Below, one piece after another: positions 32,301-46,200 of a stretch of DNA of 64,000 bases. Source of the stretch: Cinnamomum chago (lineage: Eukaryota; Streptophyta; Magnoliopsida; Laurales; Lauraceae); NCBI GenBank assembly GCA_038049695.1, contig CP142455.1, forward strand, positions 32,897,501-32,961,500, given 5' to 3'. The notes under the pieces were generated by a model. It made no database searches. It had not been told where the DNA came from and worked only from the letters and a program-made list of their open reading frames with translations. Numbering within the stretch: the stretch's first letter is position 1; each line of letters opens with the position of its first letter. Position numbers and translations under genes: made by a program.

Positions 32301-33005
32301 CAGTATGGGAGGGCCGCGCATAATATCTTACAGTATTCCAGCTCGTGTGAATGTGTCATTTTGTAGTAGATTAGATGTTTTCTATTATCCTAATTCCCTA
32401 TTATTATATTGCTCAACTGCTTAGTTCATTTACCTTGTTATTCTTTAATATATTTACCTGTCTCTATTCATTTGATATATACGTCCTATGTTAGTAGTAT
32501 GCTGTGACTTGCCAGATCTTTTTGATCTGACCCATCTTTGGTGCTTAGGCCTTGACCCAGAGATCACAGATGATGCACACGTGCTAGTAGAGGCTCCGAT
32601 TGTCAGAGATTACGGATGGGGCCCGGCCGACCCGGATGTCGAGCCGGAGGGCGAAGAGGAGTTACCTGGGTTTTGAGGGCACTTACTTATTTTGGGTTTT
32701 GAGAGAATTTTGTAGGTGAGCCGGGTAGCTAACCAAAAATGTATTAACTTTAATACTATCAACTGATACTTTTAACTAGACTGTAGTTCTGCTCACACTT
32801 TACATATATATCGATACCAAATTGCTTCCGCTTTATTTATTATGCTTCCGCACATTTAACCATTGAGTTTATATTGGTCAAAAGTTTTAAATTGGACCTC
32901 ACTGCGGGCCTACGATCTTGGAAGTTCTCGGATTTTTTCGGGAAGTAGCGCGCCAACTTCGGGTATTCGAACGATTTTATCGGTATCCGAAATTGGGGCG
33001 TTACA
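29325..33005 (+). repeat. 5' LTR of the chromovirus
   Basis: 3,681 bp, nearly identical to 37,817-41,502. A TATA-like TATAAAATC lies at about 29,703. Small ORFs inside both copies are not genes. Confidence 0.95.
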
Positions 33006-33011
33006 TTTTTA

Positions 33012-33023
33012 TGGTATCAGAGC
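33012..33023 (+). other. Primer-binding site
   Basis: TGGTATCAGAGC, six bases after the 5' LTR, is complementary to the 3' end of initiator tRNA-Met. Confidence 0.9.
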
Positions 33024-33176
33024 GAGCTGGTCTCTAGGAAATAAAACACACCAGAAACCTTAGGACGTAGTGAGGATTCGAGTGATGGGATACGTGTGAG
33101 GACGATGGATTGGGTAGAATTAGTGTAGTCTTAGGTTTTGGACTTAAACTGACACAAATTCTTTTTTCCATGATAG

Positions 33177-36100
33177 ATGTCTGGAGGCAAGGCACCACCG
33201 GAGACGGTAGTTATCGACGATCAGTCCGGCCACGAGCGTCGATTCAAGAGATTTCTTCAGGCTTTCCTCGCTGCTCAGGAGGCCCAGACTGTAGCCCATC
33301 AGCAGCAGACAGAGGACTTTGCGCAGTTTCAGGCGCAGGTCCTGGACGTGATTGATAAAGTGGCCCCACCAGCCCCTGGGGATGTACCAGTTTGGGAGGC
33401 AGACCCGAACATGTTATTCGAGAGGTTCCTCAAGAGGGGACCGCCAGAGTTCACAGGCACGGATGACCCTATGGTGGCGGACGACTGGATTGTCCGTATG
33501 GAGAAGATCTTCCGAGTGTTCGGGACGTGAGAGAGTGCAGCTTGCAGCTTACATGTTCCGCGGCGTGGCGGACGACTGGTGGAGGATTATGCAGAGACCA
33601 TACGAGGAGATAGGAGATGAGATTGCATGGACTTCCTTCAAGACTGACTTCCTTAGGAAGTTTTTCCCCACCCATGTCAGAGAGCGTAAGCTCCGAGAGT
33701 TCCAGACTCTTATTCAGGGCAGCATGACCGTCTCTCAGTATGAGGTCCGCTTTACTCAGCTGTCCCGTTTTGCAGAGGCGCTACTCACGTCAGAGGCCGA
33801 GAGGGTTCGGCGGTTTGTCGACGGATTGAGAGAGGAGATCCAGATAGCCATGACGTGCATCGAGCTGCCTACCTACGAGGAGGCTTTAAGGAGAGCTTTC
33901 TGGGCAGAGGAACATCTTCAACAGTTGGAGTCCATTCGCCAGCAGAAACGGCTCCGAATCGCCCCGATCAGGCAGCAGCTCGTACCCCCACGACAGCAGC
34001 ACCCGTTTCAGAGAGAGCGGCCGAAGGGCAAGCAGGGCAATATCAGCAGCGTGGACCCCAAGTGTGCTATGACTGCGGAGAGCAAGGGCACATCTCCAGG
34101 TTTTGCCCACTCTGAGGAGGGCAGCCTCAGATGCTTCGGCTTCTAGCACCTCCGACAGTTCCAGCCCCAGCTCCAGTGGCTCAGCCAGCACATCAGGTTG
34201 CATTAGCACCCAGCAGCAGTACCGTGCTCAACAGCAGCAGGTACGGGGACCTCAGCAGCCCAGAGGGCAGCACTTCCAGCGAGGGCGACATCAGAAGCAT
34301 CAGGGCCAGCAGTAGAGACCCCAGGCGGTGGGTCGAGCTTTCGCACTCACTCATGAGGACGCAGGGGCTGCAGGGAACGTCGTCGAAGGTACCCTTTCTA
34401 TTTGTAATCATCCTGTTAGAGTATTGCTAGATCCAGGAGCGACACATTCGTTTGTGTCATCAGCATTTGCTTTAGTCTTTGATGGGATAGGTGAGGCTAT
34501 GCCTTGCACTCTAGTTGTGTCCACTCCGATGGGTAGGAGTGTGATGTGTCAGACTTACCACCCCAGATGCCGAGTGCAGATCGGGGAGTGCATTTTGCTT
34601 GCAGATCTGATCGTGCTACCCATGCATGACTTCGACGTCATCTTGGGGATGGATTGGTTGGCTAGATATCGAGCAGTGATGGATTGCTTCAAGAAGACAG
34701 TCAGACTCTCTATCGACGGATCAGATGACACGATCGAGTTTGTTGGTGAGAGGAGATCACCTAGCACTCGGATGATTTCGGCGCTGAAGGCCGAAAGGAT
34801 GATGAGATCAGGTTGCGAGGGTTACATCGCGTTCATCTCAGAGGACAAGGAGTCCAGGGGAGTCGAGGAGATTCCGGTTGTTTGTAAGTTTCCAGATGTG
34901 TTTCCCGACGAGATCCCGGGATTGCCTCCTGTCAGAGAGATCGACTTCACCATCGAGCTTGCACCAAGCACAACACCGATTTCCAGAGCTCCTTATCGCA
35001 TGGCTCCGGCAGATCTACGAGAGTTGAAGACCCAGTTGGAGGAGTTGCTAGATAAAGGCTTCATCATGCCGAGTGTGTCGCCATGGGGCGCACCAGTGCT
35101 CTTCGTGAAGAAGAATGATGGATCGATGAGGATGTGCATCGACTATCTGCAACTGAACCAGGCAACAATGAAGAACAAGTATCCACTTCCCCGGATCGAC
35201 GAGCTCTTCGACCAGCTTCAGGGTGCGCAGTTCTTTTCGAAGATAGACTTGAGATCGGGATACCATCAGCTGCGAGTCAGAGAGCAGGATGTGCAGAAGA
35301 CAGTGTTTCGATCACGCTATGGCCACTACGAGTTCCTTGTGATGCCGTTCGGACTGACGAATGCACTAGCAGTGTTCATGTCCCTGATGAACAAGATCTT
35401 CGCTCCGTACCTCGACAGCTTCACAGTTGTGTTCATCGACGATGTTTTGGTCTACTCCAAGTCCAAAGAGGAGCACGAGCAGCATTTGAGGACGTCTCTA
35501 CAGTTGTTGCGCGACAACCAGTTGTACGCGAAGCTCAGCAAGTGCGAGTTTTGGTTGGAGCAAGTAATTTTCCTCGGACACATCATCTCCAAGGACAGAC
35601 TAGCAGTGGATCCAGCAAAGATAGAAGCAGTGACGAACTGGGCGAGACCTAAGAATGCCACGGAGATTCGGAGTTTTCTCGGCTTAGCAGGCTACTATCG
35701 CAGATTCGTCAAGAGTTTCTCCACGATCTCAGCCCCGTTGACCAAGCTGACACGGAAGGATGCACCGTTCGTTTGGTCCGATGCTTGTGAGAACAGCTTC
35801 CAAGAGCTGAAGGAGAGATTGACGACAACACTAATCTTGTCTCTACCTACTGGTAACGGTGGATTCGTAGTCTTCACCGACGCTTCAGGGACCGGTCTAG
35901 GTTGTGTCTTGGTGCAGGAGGGCAAGGTCATTGCCTATGGATCACGCCAGTTGAAAGAGCACGAGAAGAAGTACGCAACACACGACTTGGAGCTTGCAGC
36001 GGTCGTTTTTGCTTTGAAGTTGTGGCGGCACTACCTTTATGGCGAGAGATTCGAAGTGCATTCAGACCATCGCAGTTTGCAGTACCTGTTCACTCAGAAC

Positions 36101-37790
36101 GACCTCAACAACCGGCAGAGGTGATGGATGGAGTACATCAAGGATTACGACTTCCCTATCAAATACCATCCTGGTAAGGCGAACGTCGTAGCAGATGCTT
36201 TGAGCAGGAAGACCGCCCTCGTCAGTTTTCTAGCAGCAGAGGGTGTGTGGACCGACGTCTTCAGCAGCTTAGATGTTCAGTTTCAGCCGTTCAGCGAGAG
36301 AGTCTTACTTTCTACCATGTCCGCATGGGAACCAGAGTTGCTAGGAAAGGTCAAGGACAGTCAACGCAACGATCCCAAGCTTGTCTAAGTGATCGAGAAG
36401 ATTGACCAGAGGCCAGAGTTCAGATTGATTGGTGGAGTGCTCTACTACCAAGACAGATTGTGCGTGCCGGATATTCAGGAGCTGAAGGACGTGATCTTAG
36501 CAGATGCACACCATAGCAGATACTCGATTCACCCCGGCAGCACCAAGATGTACCAGAACCTAAGGAGCTACTACTAGTGGAACAACATGAAAAAGGAGAT
36601 AGCACGCTACGTCTCAAGGTGTTTGACGTGTCAGCAGATCAAGGTCGAACACCAGAAGCCGCCAGGACTACTTCATCAGCTCGATATACCTCAGTGGAAG
36701 TGGGAGCATATCACCATGGACTTCATTGCAGGACTCCCAGCCACCAGGAGACGCCACGACGGCATTTGGGTGATTGTGGATCGACTGACTAAGTCAGCCC
36801 ACTTCTTGCCAGTTTCGATGAAGGCAGGACTCGACGTCCTTGCTAAGTTGTACGTGGACAGGATTGTCTCTTTGCACGGAGTTCCAGCTTCGATTGCTTC
36901 GGATAGAGACCCGCGATTCACTTCTCATTTCTGGGAGAGTCTACAGCAGGCCTTGGGCACCAAGTTGAGTTTCAGCACGGCTTATCATCCTCAGACAGAC
37001 GGGCAGACCGAGCGTACCAACCAGACACTAGAGGACATGTTGAGAGCATGTGTCTTGGACTTCAAGGAGAATTAGGAGGATTCCTTGCCGCTTTGCGAGT
37101 TTGCCTACAACAACAGCTACCATTCGAGCATCAAGATGGCACTGTTCGAGGCTCTGTACGGGAGGAGATGCAAGACCCCAGTCTGTTGGGAAGAAGTTGG
37201 TGTCAGGAGTTTTCATGGACCATCCTTAGTCAGCGACACCAGCGAGAATGTTCGGTAGATAGTCGAGAACCTGAAGGTCAGCCGCAGCCGACAGAAGAGA
37301 TATGCAGACAACGGCCGCAGACCTCTCGAGTTCGAAAAGGGAGACAGAGTTTTCCTGAAGGTTTTCCCAGCCAGAGGTACCCTTAGGTTTGGAGAGAAGG
37401 GTAAGCTAGCGCGGAGATATGTCGGACCGTTCGAGATCAGGTCGAGAGTTGGAGATGTTGCCTACAAGCTTCAGCTACCCCCAGAGCTTTCAGGAGTGCA
37501 TGATGTATTCCACGTCTCTATACTGAAGAAGTACGTGGAGGACCCTACACACATTCTTCATCATCAGCCACTCAACATCCAGCCAGACGCTTCATACGTC
37601 GCCAAGCCAGTTGCGATCATCGACACCAAGGAGCAGCAGGTGCTCCAGACTCGAACCATTCATTGGGTGAAGGTTCAGTGGGAGCATCACACTCCGAAAG
37701 AGGCTACATGGGAGCTATGCGACCAAGTGGAGAAGGACTATCACATCTTCAAGCTCAGGTATGATCTAACTTTGTTTTTACATTTGGGGA
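33177..37790 (+). pseudogene. Chromovirus gag-pol, fossil
   Basis: Parts in order: gag from about 33,177 with a CCHC knuckle (CYDCGEQGHISRFC, about 34,067); aspartic protease ([13 protein letters not shown], about 34,425); reverse transcriptase (about 34,970-35,590, with FIDDVLVYS); RNase H (about 35,830-36,200, with [10 protein letters not shown]); integrase (about 36,480-37,300, HHCC finger then [13 protein letters not shown]); and a C-terminal chromodomain (about 37,600-37,770, VQWEHHTPKEATWE). Domain order RT-RH-INT is Ty3/gypsy, and the chromodomain marks a chromovirus. The region is broken in about seven places. Confidence 0.92.
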
Positions 37791-37801
37791 CCAAATGTTT
37801 T

Positions 37802-37812
37802 AAAAGGAGGGA
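37802..37812 (+). other. Polypurine tract of the chromovirus
   Basis: AAAAGGAGGGA lies four bases before the 3' LTR, as needed for plus-strand priming. Confidence 0.8.
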
Positions 37813-37816
37813 ATGA

Positions 37817-40800
37817 TGTGAGGCCCCACCCTTTGTGGGCCCTCTAATTGTGTTTTAAATACTAATTATTACTAATTATTTGCTAATTATTGTTAATTAT
37901 TAGTTAATTGTGCTAATTAGGGGTTAATCAGGGTGGTTATGTATTAATCTCCTAAGTTGTAGTTAGACTAGCTTAGTTGAGTTAGTGATTGAGTTAGTAG
38001 GGTGTCTTGTATAAATCTAGGGTTAATTAGTGTAGGGAGGCCCTTACTAGGGTTTTGAGTGAACTAGAGGGGGGTGTCTGTAAAAATACCATTTCTAGAA
38101 CCTTCCCTGCCAATAGACCCTAATGCCCCTAACCCTAGCCCTAATCCTATGCAACCCTAAAGGCTATTTCAGTCATTAGCCACTCCCCCAAAGCTATAAA
38201 ATCAGCACTAATCCCAATGAAACCCTACTACTATTCATCTTATTTTCCTCTCCTTCCTCTCTCATTTCTTCTCCTTTGAGCTAAGTGTTGGGACTGTTGT
38301 GCTGGGAGGTTACTTAGGAGCTGCCATTATCATCTTCTTCTTCTTGCATTGGGATTTCTCTCTTCTCTTCACTCTCTACAATACCTTCTCTTCCAAGCTA
38401 AGGCAAGTGCACCTTACTATTAACTTAGAATGTATGTCATATTTCTTGATTTCTATGGTTTTAGTTCATGTATGTTACTAATCAAGTCCTAGAAATTTAC
38501 CTGGAGCTTAGTTGTTTGTTGGATGAATTGGGAATTGATGGATGGGGGTTTCACCCCCCCCCCCCCATTTGGAAGATCAATGGGTCTAAATGGGTGTTGG
38601 ATTATTGGGCATTGTAGTGTTTTCACAATTTTATTTGTTTATTTGATAAATAGATTTGTATAGAAACAATTTGATTAAAAATTGGATGAAGGGGGCGACT
38701 GTTGCAGTGACTGTAAATGGAACACAGGCAGATTTTGGGTTTTTTTGGTATTGAGATCAGTGGGGTCCAGGTGGACCACCTTTGGAGATCCGGACCCCAC
38801 ATCGTGTAGGGCCACCTTGGGCGACCCGGATGATGAGGCTGATCGTGGGCCCTTGATCAGTAGGGCCCACGATCGTTGCTCTCTCCATGTACCAGGCGAG
38901 AGACCTCTGCTGGCAACGTTGTGCAGGGTTCTGTTGCAGAACCTGTTTTGTGTTGAGTGAGGAAAGAGATGAGTGGGGAAGGGTGGTCCATAGGAGCATG
39001 GGAAAAGAGGTGACGCGAGGGAGTATGGGAAAGTGTGGTCCACTGAAATTATGGGGCCCAAGTGGGTCCCTGATTTCAGATCGGGTCCGGACATTGGATC
39101 CGGGGTTGCTTAGTGACCACGATGATGAGGACTGATCTAGGACTGGGCCCAGTGGGGCCCACTAATCCAATAACCCACTAGTTATATTAATTAAAATTAA
39201 TCCTTTAGTTTTTAATGTATACAATTAGCACCATTAATTTTCATAAATTGGTAATATAGACCCCTTAGTTTTTATTGAACAAAATTGGAGCCGGGACCAG
39301 TGGGGCCCACTAATCCATAACCCATTAGTTTTATTAATTAAAATAAAATATTTAGTTTCTAATGTGTACAATGGGACCCATTAGTTTTAGAAAATTAGGA
39401 AAGTAGGACCCTTAGCCTTTATGGAACCCTATTAGAATAAATTAACTTGTTACCTTTAAAATAATATTTCTTGACCTCTTTAATTTTAGAAATTAGAAAT
39501 TATAGATCCATTAGTCTTTATTTAACTAAATTGAGTTTGAACCCAATTAGAATAGTTTGTGTATGATCTGGATTTTTTCCATCAGACCCAGACTTTAGTG
39601 CAGAAGTTGAGATTTGGCCTGGAATCTGTTGACTCAGGTACACCTGTGTATCAGATCGACTGGCTGGCCACCTGGTCGATCGAGTACACTGGAAATTCCA
39701 GAATCCAAATCAAGTCCCAACCTTGATTCCCGTGGAGCAGATCGACCCGACCCTTGCCAGGTCAACCTGCCACACTGTGAACACTAAGATGTGAGTTTAG
39801 CCTTTGTTTTATGATTGGTCGATTGTGGGGCCCATTGACCATCCAAATGAACTTCCATCAATGTGCCAAGCACGAGTCAATGGCGTGGCTCGACCTTGAC
39901 TCGTGGGGACCACCGATTAGGGTTTTGGTTGTTTAATCTAAGATGATTTGACCCGTAAGAGTTGTCAATGATGCCCGTAACCTCATAAGCACCAAACACA
40001 GTATCATATGGCATCAGTGACTTCGTTTAGAGATCAAATCACCGGAGATGGACCTGAACCTGAATGTGGTCCATTACCTAGGGTTGGACTGTTGTTATTC
40101 CCTCTTGATTCTCTTATTGAAGTTCATACTTCACTTCTATTATTTACTGTCACTCTTATATCCTTAGTATAGTTGTTAACTGTTAATTAATGGAAAATGG
40201 AGGACCTGAACCTAGGATATCTTAGAGGTGACCCGTTAGTATGATTTGGAGATCACTGACCCGTGTCTGTGGCTAGGCGGGCCCTTATTGGGCCTAAGTG
40301 TGGAGATGTGTACCTTTAGTTGGAAGAGGTAGTTTATATTGGGCTTTTAAGTCATGATGGACTAGAATGAACTGTTTATCAATAGTAAATGGATTTGATG
40401 CCTCGTTTGGACGGTTTTAGACCAGGCTATGTATTGATGGGCCATGGTATGGATCCAACGAGTGGGCTTGGACTTGGAATATAATCCATAGACTGATTGT
40501 TGTACAGACCTCTTAGAGACTTGGTTATAACCTTGTTCATGCAAGGTAAAGCCTAGACAGACACAGACCCTTAGAGTTATTCTTAAGTTCGGCATAGACA
40601 TTCACTCGATTGATTTAGGCTCAGCCTGTGGACTGATCATCCCCGGTAGGAGCTATTATGAGTGTTGAGGAGCTATCTTGGTGAGCTGTATGGTTAAGAC
40701 GGACGGTGTGATACCGTGTCCGGTCTTGAGTGATGAGTGTGATGAGATGATGAGTGATTTACGGGATTAGTAATTCCCAGCATTGGTGAGATTTCCCCGC

Positions 40801-41502
40801 CGCAACTGTGTTCAGTATGGGAGGGCCGCGGTATTCCAGCTCGTGTGAATGTGTCATTTTGTAGTAGATTAGATGTTTTCTATTATCCTGATTCCCTATG
40901 ATTATATTGCTCAACTGCCTAGTTCATTTACCTTGTTATTCTTTAATATATTTACCTCTCTCTATTCATTTGATATATACGTCCTATGTTAGTAGTATGT
41001 TGTGACTTGTCAGATCTTTTAGATCTGACCATCTTTGGTGCTTAGGCCTTGACCCAGAGATCCCAGAGGATGCACTCGCACTAGTAGAGGCGCCGATTGT
41101 CGGAGATTACGGATGGGGCCCGGCCGACCCGGATGTCGAGCCGGAGGGCGGAGAGGAGTTACCTGGGTTTTGAGGGCAATTACTTAGTTTGGGTTTTGAG
41201 AGAATTTTGTAGGTGAGCCGGGTAGCTAACCAAAAATGTGTTAACTTTAATACTATCAACTGATACTTTTAACTAGACTGTAGTTCTGCTCACACTTTAC
41301 ATATATATCGACACCAAATTGCTTCCGCTTTATTTATTATGCTTCCGCACATTTAACCATTGAGTTTATATTGGTCAAAAGTTTTAAATTGGACCTCACT
41401 GCGGGCCTACGATCTTGGAAGTTCTCGGATTTTTTCGGAAAGTAGCGCGCCAACTTCGGGTACTCGAACGATTTTATCGGTATCCAGAATTGGGGCGTTA
41501 CA
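37817..41502 (+). repeat. 3' LTR of the chromovirus
   Basis: 3,686 bp, the same ends as the 5' LTR, with small indels between the copies (for example in a poly-C tract near 38,560). Confidence 0.95.
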
Positions 41503-41507
41503 ATCCG

Positions 41508-43035
41508 TGCTACCAAAACATGTGAGAGTTGTACTTATCATATTTTGCTCATTTTTTAATGAGTTATGTGCGAAGGTAGTAGATGTACCTCGATTGCTTG
41601 AAGTTCAGAAGAATCTGGTGGTCACCTTGTGTTTACTAGAAAAATATTTCCCACCATCATTCTTTGATATTATGGTTCATTTAACCGTCCATCTCATTCG
41701 AGAAGTCCAGATTGGGGGCCCTGTTTGTTTGCGATGGATGTATGGATTTGAGAGGTATGAATAACTTTAAATATTCTTCAAGTTCAATTTACTAATTTAA
41801 ATTATTTAAAGTAATCAATGGTTTACTATGTTTTAGGTATATGTCGGTTTTAAAAGGTCAAGTAAGAAATCGTTACCGTCCAGAAGGTTGCATGGCAAAT
41901 TGTTATATTGCGGAGGAAGCAGTTGAATTTTGTAGTGAGCACTTCTCTGGATTGGATGCAGTTGGAATTCCACCATTTGAAGATAAAACTTACCCTGAAA
42001 TTGTGACTGGAAAGAAACCTCCAGGAGGTGATTTTGTTGAAGTTGATGCTAAGTCCTTGGAGCAAGCACATTGTTTTGTATTGTACAACACAAGTGTTGT
42101 TCAACCCTATATTGAGTAATTGTATTTTAACTTCTTGACTTACAAATTAAAGCGTTACACTAGTTTTAGAGCTAACATGCGGTTTGTATGGAAAACTATG
42201 CAAGAGACACATGAACCACCTAAAGAAAACATTTCCTCGGCAGTCCAAAATTCAGAAATGGTTACAAGATGAACATAACCGTTCTTTTAGTTCTTGGCTC
42301 AAAAACGAGGTAACAATTGTCAATCATAAGACTTGTGTTGTGTCTATTTACTAAATGTGACTAACTTTCTTAGGAACACAGGTTTTTGAAGATCGGCGTG
42401 TCACCAGTAACAACATCTCAGAAATCTTGAGATGGGTATCACAAGGTCCCCGTATACATGTTATAAAATATCATAGTTATACCATTATTGGTTCTCATTT
42501 TACCACAAAGGATCGTGATGCTTCACATGTCACTCAGAATAGTGGTGTAAGTCTAGTGGCCACGACGATGAACGTGTCTAGTGCAAAGGATAATAATCCT
42601 ATTTTCTGTGAATCAGGGTACTATGGTGTTATTGTGGAAATATGGTTGATTGATTATAGTCATTTCAAAATCCCATTGTTCAAGTGTGATTGGGTTGACA
42701 ACAAGACTGGCTTTAAGGTAGATGAGCTGGGATTCACTATAGTTGATCTTGCTAGAATTGGTTATAAATCTGATTCTTTCATTTTAGCCTCTCAAGCAAA
42801 GAAAGTCTTCTATGTACCTGATCCAGTCAATCATAAATGGTCCATTGCTCTAGCAACTCCTGAAAGAACCAATAATGTTGATGACAATGAAGAAGTCCTC
42901 TTTGATGCTGGCATTGAAGATCAAACTCGTCATGAAGTAATGCAATTGGATGAACCATTGGATGCTATAAATGAATCTGAGGCAATGTACACGTGTGAAG
43001 ATGCTGAGGGGACTTGGACAGACATTGATATTTGA
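41508..43035 (+). pseudogene. CACTA transposase, second part (DUF4218 and DUF4216 regions)
   Basis: After the target duplication the transposase reading resumes in the codon it left (VLPKHVRV...), through FFDIMVHLTVHLIREVQIGG and GPVCLRWMYGFER, typical of DUF4218. A further exon from 41,836 gives YMSVLKGQVRNRYRPEGCMA and NCYIAEEAVEFCSE. A short exon (about 42,175-42,312) gives CGLYGKLCKRHMNHLKKTFP and WLQDEHNRSF. The last exon (about 42,380-43,035) gives the DUF4216 block (YYGVIVEIWLIDY...FKCDWVDNKTGFKVDE) and an acidic tail ending at a stop. The introns are short and AT-rich; the border near 42,112 is not resolved. Order and domain set are as in plant CACTA transposases, and apart from the LTR insertion this part looks well kept. 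Confidence 0.85.
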
Positions 43036-43257
43036 AAATGTATTATAATTGTGTTTTTTGTGTAAGTGTTTCTTATTGCTAAATATTCCCTTATGTACTT
43101 GTTTGTAAGAAGCATATATAGGTTATTTGAACTAATGTCACACTTAGTAGTAGTGTTAGTATGCTATGCATTGCGTTGTTGTATGTATTACCTATTCCAT
43201 GACATACACAATATATTTATTGATATGTATGTTTTGTTTTTTTTTTCACAGCTAGTA

Positions 43258-46200
43258 ATGGATCCAGAAAGGCATATTCGTGAATCACAGGACAACATAA
43301 GTAATGTTGGTGAACCCCGCATTCAAAAACAAAGGAAAGCTAGGGGGACAACTTTAATGCTTGAGTTGACCAAGAATTGGGATGGAAATGTAATTACTGT
43401 TGAGTATGATCAAAAGGGTAGGCCTACACCACAAGAAGTACGCAGGAAAATAGCTGGTTATGAAGGGGCTTTGGCAAGAGTGAGGGTCCCACTTAACACA
43501 GTTAGTGATTGGCGTAAATTGAAAGATCTTAGGGAAGGGCAACTGGAAAGAGATTTATGGGATACAATGAAGGTAAATAAATATGTGATTTCCTGTTACT
43601 TTTGGAAGACCTTAGAATAATATGTGCCTTACTAAGCTATTTGTCGTTTTTACTATTTAATTCATTTGGTATAGACCAGATTTGTGTTGGATGAAAATAC
43701 TAGGGCTCAAGTTATATCTGATATTGGCCTCAAGTGGAGGACGTTCAAGACAACTTTGACTACTAAGTACATACTTCCATTCAAAGATAATCCCGAACTA
43801 CTTGTGGAGCCACCTACAAAGTATAAGTTTATCGATAAATTAGATTGGATTGAATTTATGCAATCAAGGTTGACCCCAGAGTTTCAGGTATATATCTACT
43901 TCTATAGATTACTTGTGGAGCCACACCATTGCACTCACTCACACAACACTGAGCACACCACACACAGCCCACAACTGCACTGCAGCACACCCCTGCACAA
44001 TAATGTATTTTCTTCTTTGTAATTTTAAGGAGTTAAACATTCTACAATCTAAAAGGCAGTCCAATAATGTGTATACACACCGACTAAGCAGATCAGGCTA
44101 TGCGGGTCTTGAAGAAGATATTGTAAGTACATTTAGTATAGAACTATTTTAAATAGTTTCTTATGGTTGAACTAAACTAACTTAGATGTTTAATTGTGTT
44201 TTCATATTTAATGTATAGAAAAAAAATCCATAGAGACAGGCATTTTCGTTGATCATGAAGATAGGAGTGTCAAATGGAAATTGGCTCGTCAAAACAAAAA
44301 CGGGGAATATTCAAATGATTCCACAAGGGAAGTAGTAGGAAAAATTGTAAGTTTCCATTCTTTGAAAAATTGTAAATTGTTTTAGACTTTTTGTAAGAGT
44401 GCCCAAGGTAGATGCGAGGCATCAAACGTCTTCACTATAACTTGTAGGTCGAGTATTCTCCCTAAGTGCCTTGCATGACCATGCATCAAGGTATTTGAAT
44501 ATTAGCTATATACATATGGCTCGGGATTCATTGGTATCATGATTATTGTAGGATGATCTGAAAAAGAAAGTAAATGAGGGGGCTGTAATGACTGAGGGGA
44601 GCAATGATGTTCTTACTATGGCTTTGGGTACCCCGGAGCATTGTGGACGAGTTAGAGGGGAAGGGAAGCATGTCACTCCAATGGCCTATTTCAAAATACC
44701 AAAACGCGGAACGAAGAAGTATAATGAGGAGTTGTTGGCCCAGTTACATGAATCTCAGGAAAGGGTGAGAATTTTAGAACAAGTTGTGAAGGATATAGAG
44801 ACACGTCAGAACTCTCCCCATTCAGAAAATATTGCATCCAATAGTAGTGGCGTTTTAAAAGGTCAACAGGTAGTTTACCAAACCATAGTTTTTTGTTGTT
44901 TTGGTAGATTATGTTGAATACATGATTTCTTAACTATTTTACCTAACTATATGCATTGCTTAATAACCATATGAATTCGTATTTAACTCTTATAACATGC
45001 AGCTTGAAGATGGAGGTACTTCAAAAGTGAACAAGACATCATCAAATATTCTTGGTTCCCCGTAAGTATGTTTTATGGGCCGGCTATTAAATTAAGAAAT
45101 TACAACCAACATTAGTTTCATCGTATTATATACATTAGTCGATGTAAGATTTAGTACTTATATATTATTTGAAGATGCAGAACTGTAGATTGGCATTGGG
45201 ATCAAAGGACAAGATTGTTGCGAAAGGAAAGGTTTATGGGAAGACTGGACCATTGGAAAAGATTCACAATATTTCTTTAGGGGAGCACAATGTATGAGTG
45301 TCGATAGATTGTGTATTGTGTCCTGATTCCCCTCTTCCTATACCCGTACGTGGTATTTTTACCACTATTTTAGATGCACACAACTCATTTGTGGCTTGGC
45401 CTGAAAAATGGGTGATATTAGGTGATAAGGTAAAGTGTATTTTCCAACTCTTATTAGTTATGCTTAAGTTAAACTACCGTAATTAACTTTTTCATTTTAA
45501 TTTGGATTTCCATGTAGAGTGTGGTTGATGATTCTTCTGCAGCTAATGGTGATGCAACTAATGGTGAAGGGGCAAGTCAGCTCCAAAAGTTTGGCAAGAT
45601 TCTAGAAACGATGATGAAATCAAGTCAGATAAGTATTCCACTTGAGAAAGGGGTATTTGAAGAAGATATAGAATTCAATTATTTTTTAAAATCTGATTTG
45701 TTAGATCTTTGTAACATGAAGAAGCTAGAGGTTAACTCAATGACTGCATACCAAAGGTAAACTATTTGTCTTTTCCTAAGAAATATCAGTCTCTAATATA
45801 TTTGATGTTATGACCATTTTACTTATCTTATTTCTTTAGGTTTCTCTACGATCGATTTGAAAATTCTCGAGCAAGATATGGATTTTCCCATCCTGCACAT
45901 TTCAATGATTTTGGAGAGAAAGAAGAGATGAAACGCAACATGATAAAGCGGTTGAGATTTGCAAAAAAGGACCAACTGATTTTTGTTCCATACTCCACCA
46001 TGTAAGGGCGTACTATATTTTCACGTGTCTTCAATTTATCTTAGTAGTCATTTTATATCCACTTGTGTGTAATTAAATCTTATTTGTCATTTAATCCGTC
46101 CGCTTTTATGGATTTAGGGGTCATTGGCTTCTATTAGTCATTGATATGACATCAATGGAAGTGTTCTGGTTGGACTCCTTGGTACGAAAGGTTGTTGACT

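Larger units (their letters stand above)
29325..41502 (+). mobile_element. Ty3/gypsy chromovirus (Tekay/Del-like), full-length, broken
   Basis: The element is bounded by LTRs starting TGTGAGG and ending TTACA, and by 5-bp duplications ATCCG (29,320-29,324 and 41,503-41,507). The order is LTR, PBS, gag, protease, RT, RNase H, integrase, chromodomain, PPT, LTR. Long LTRs (about 3.7 kb) and a C-terminal chromodomain fit the Tekay/Del clade. The coding region has about seven breaks and looks dead. In the first 510 bp of the LTRs I count 11 substitutions and one 3-bp indel, about 2% divergence, suggesting an insertion roughly one to a few million years old at usual plant rates. It sits in the CACTA transposase, so it is younger than that element. 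Confidence 0.95.
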
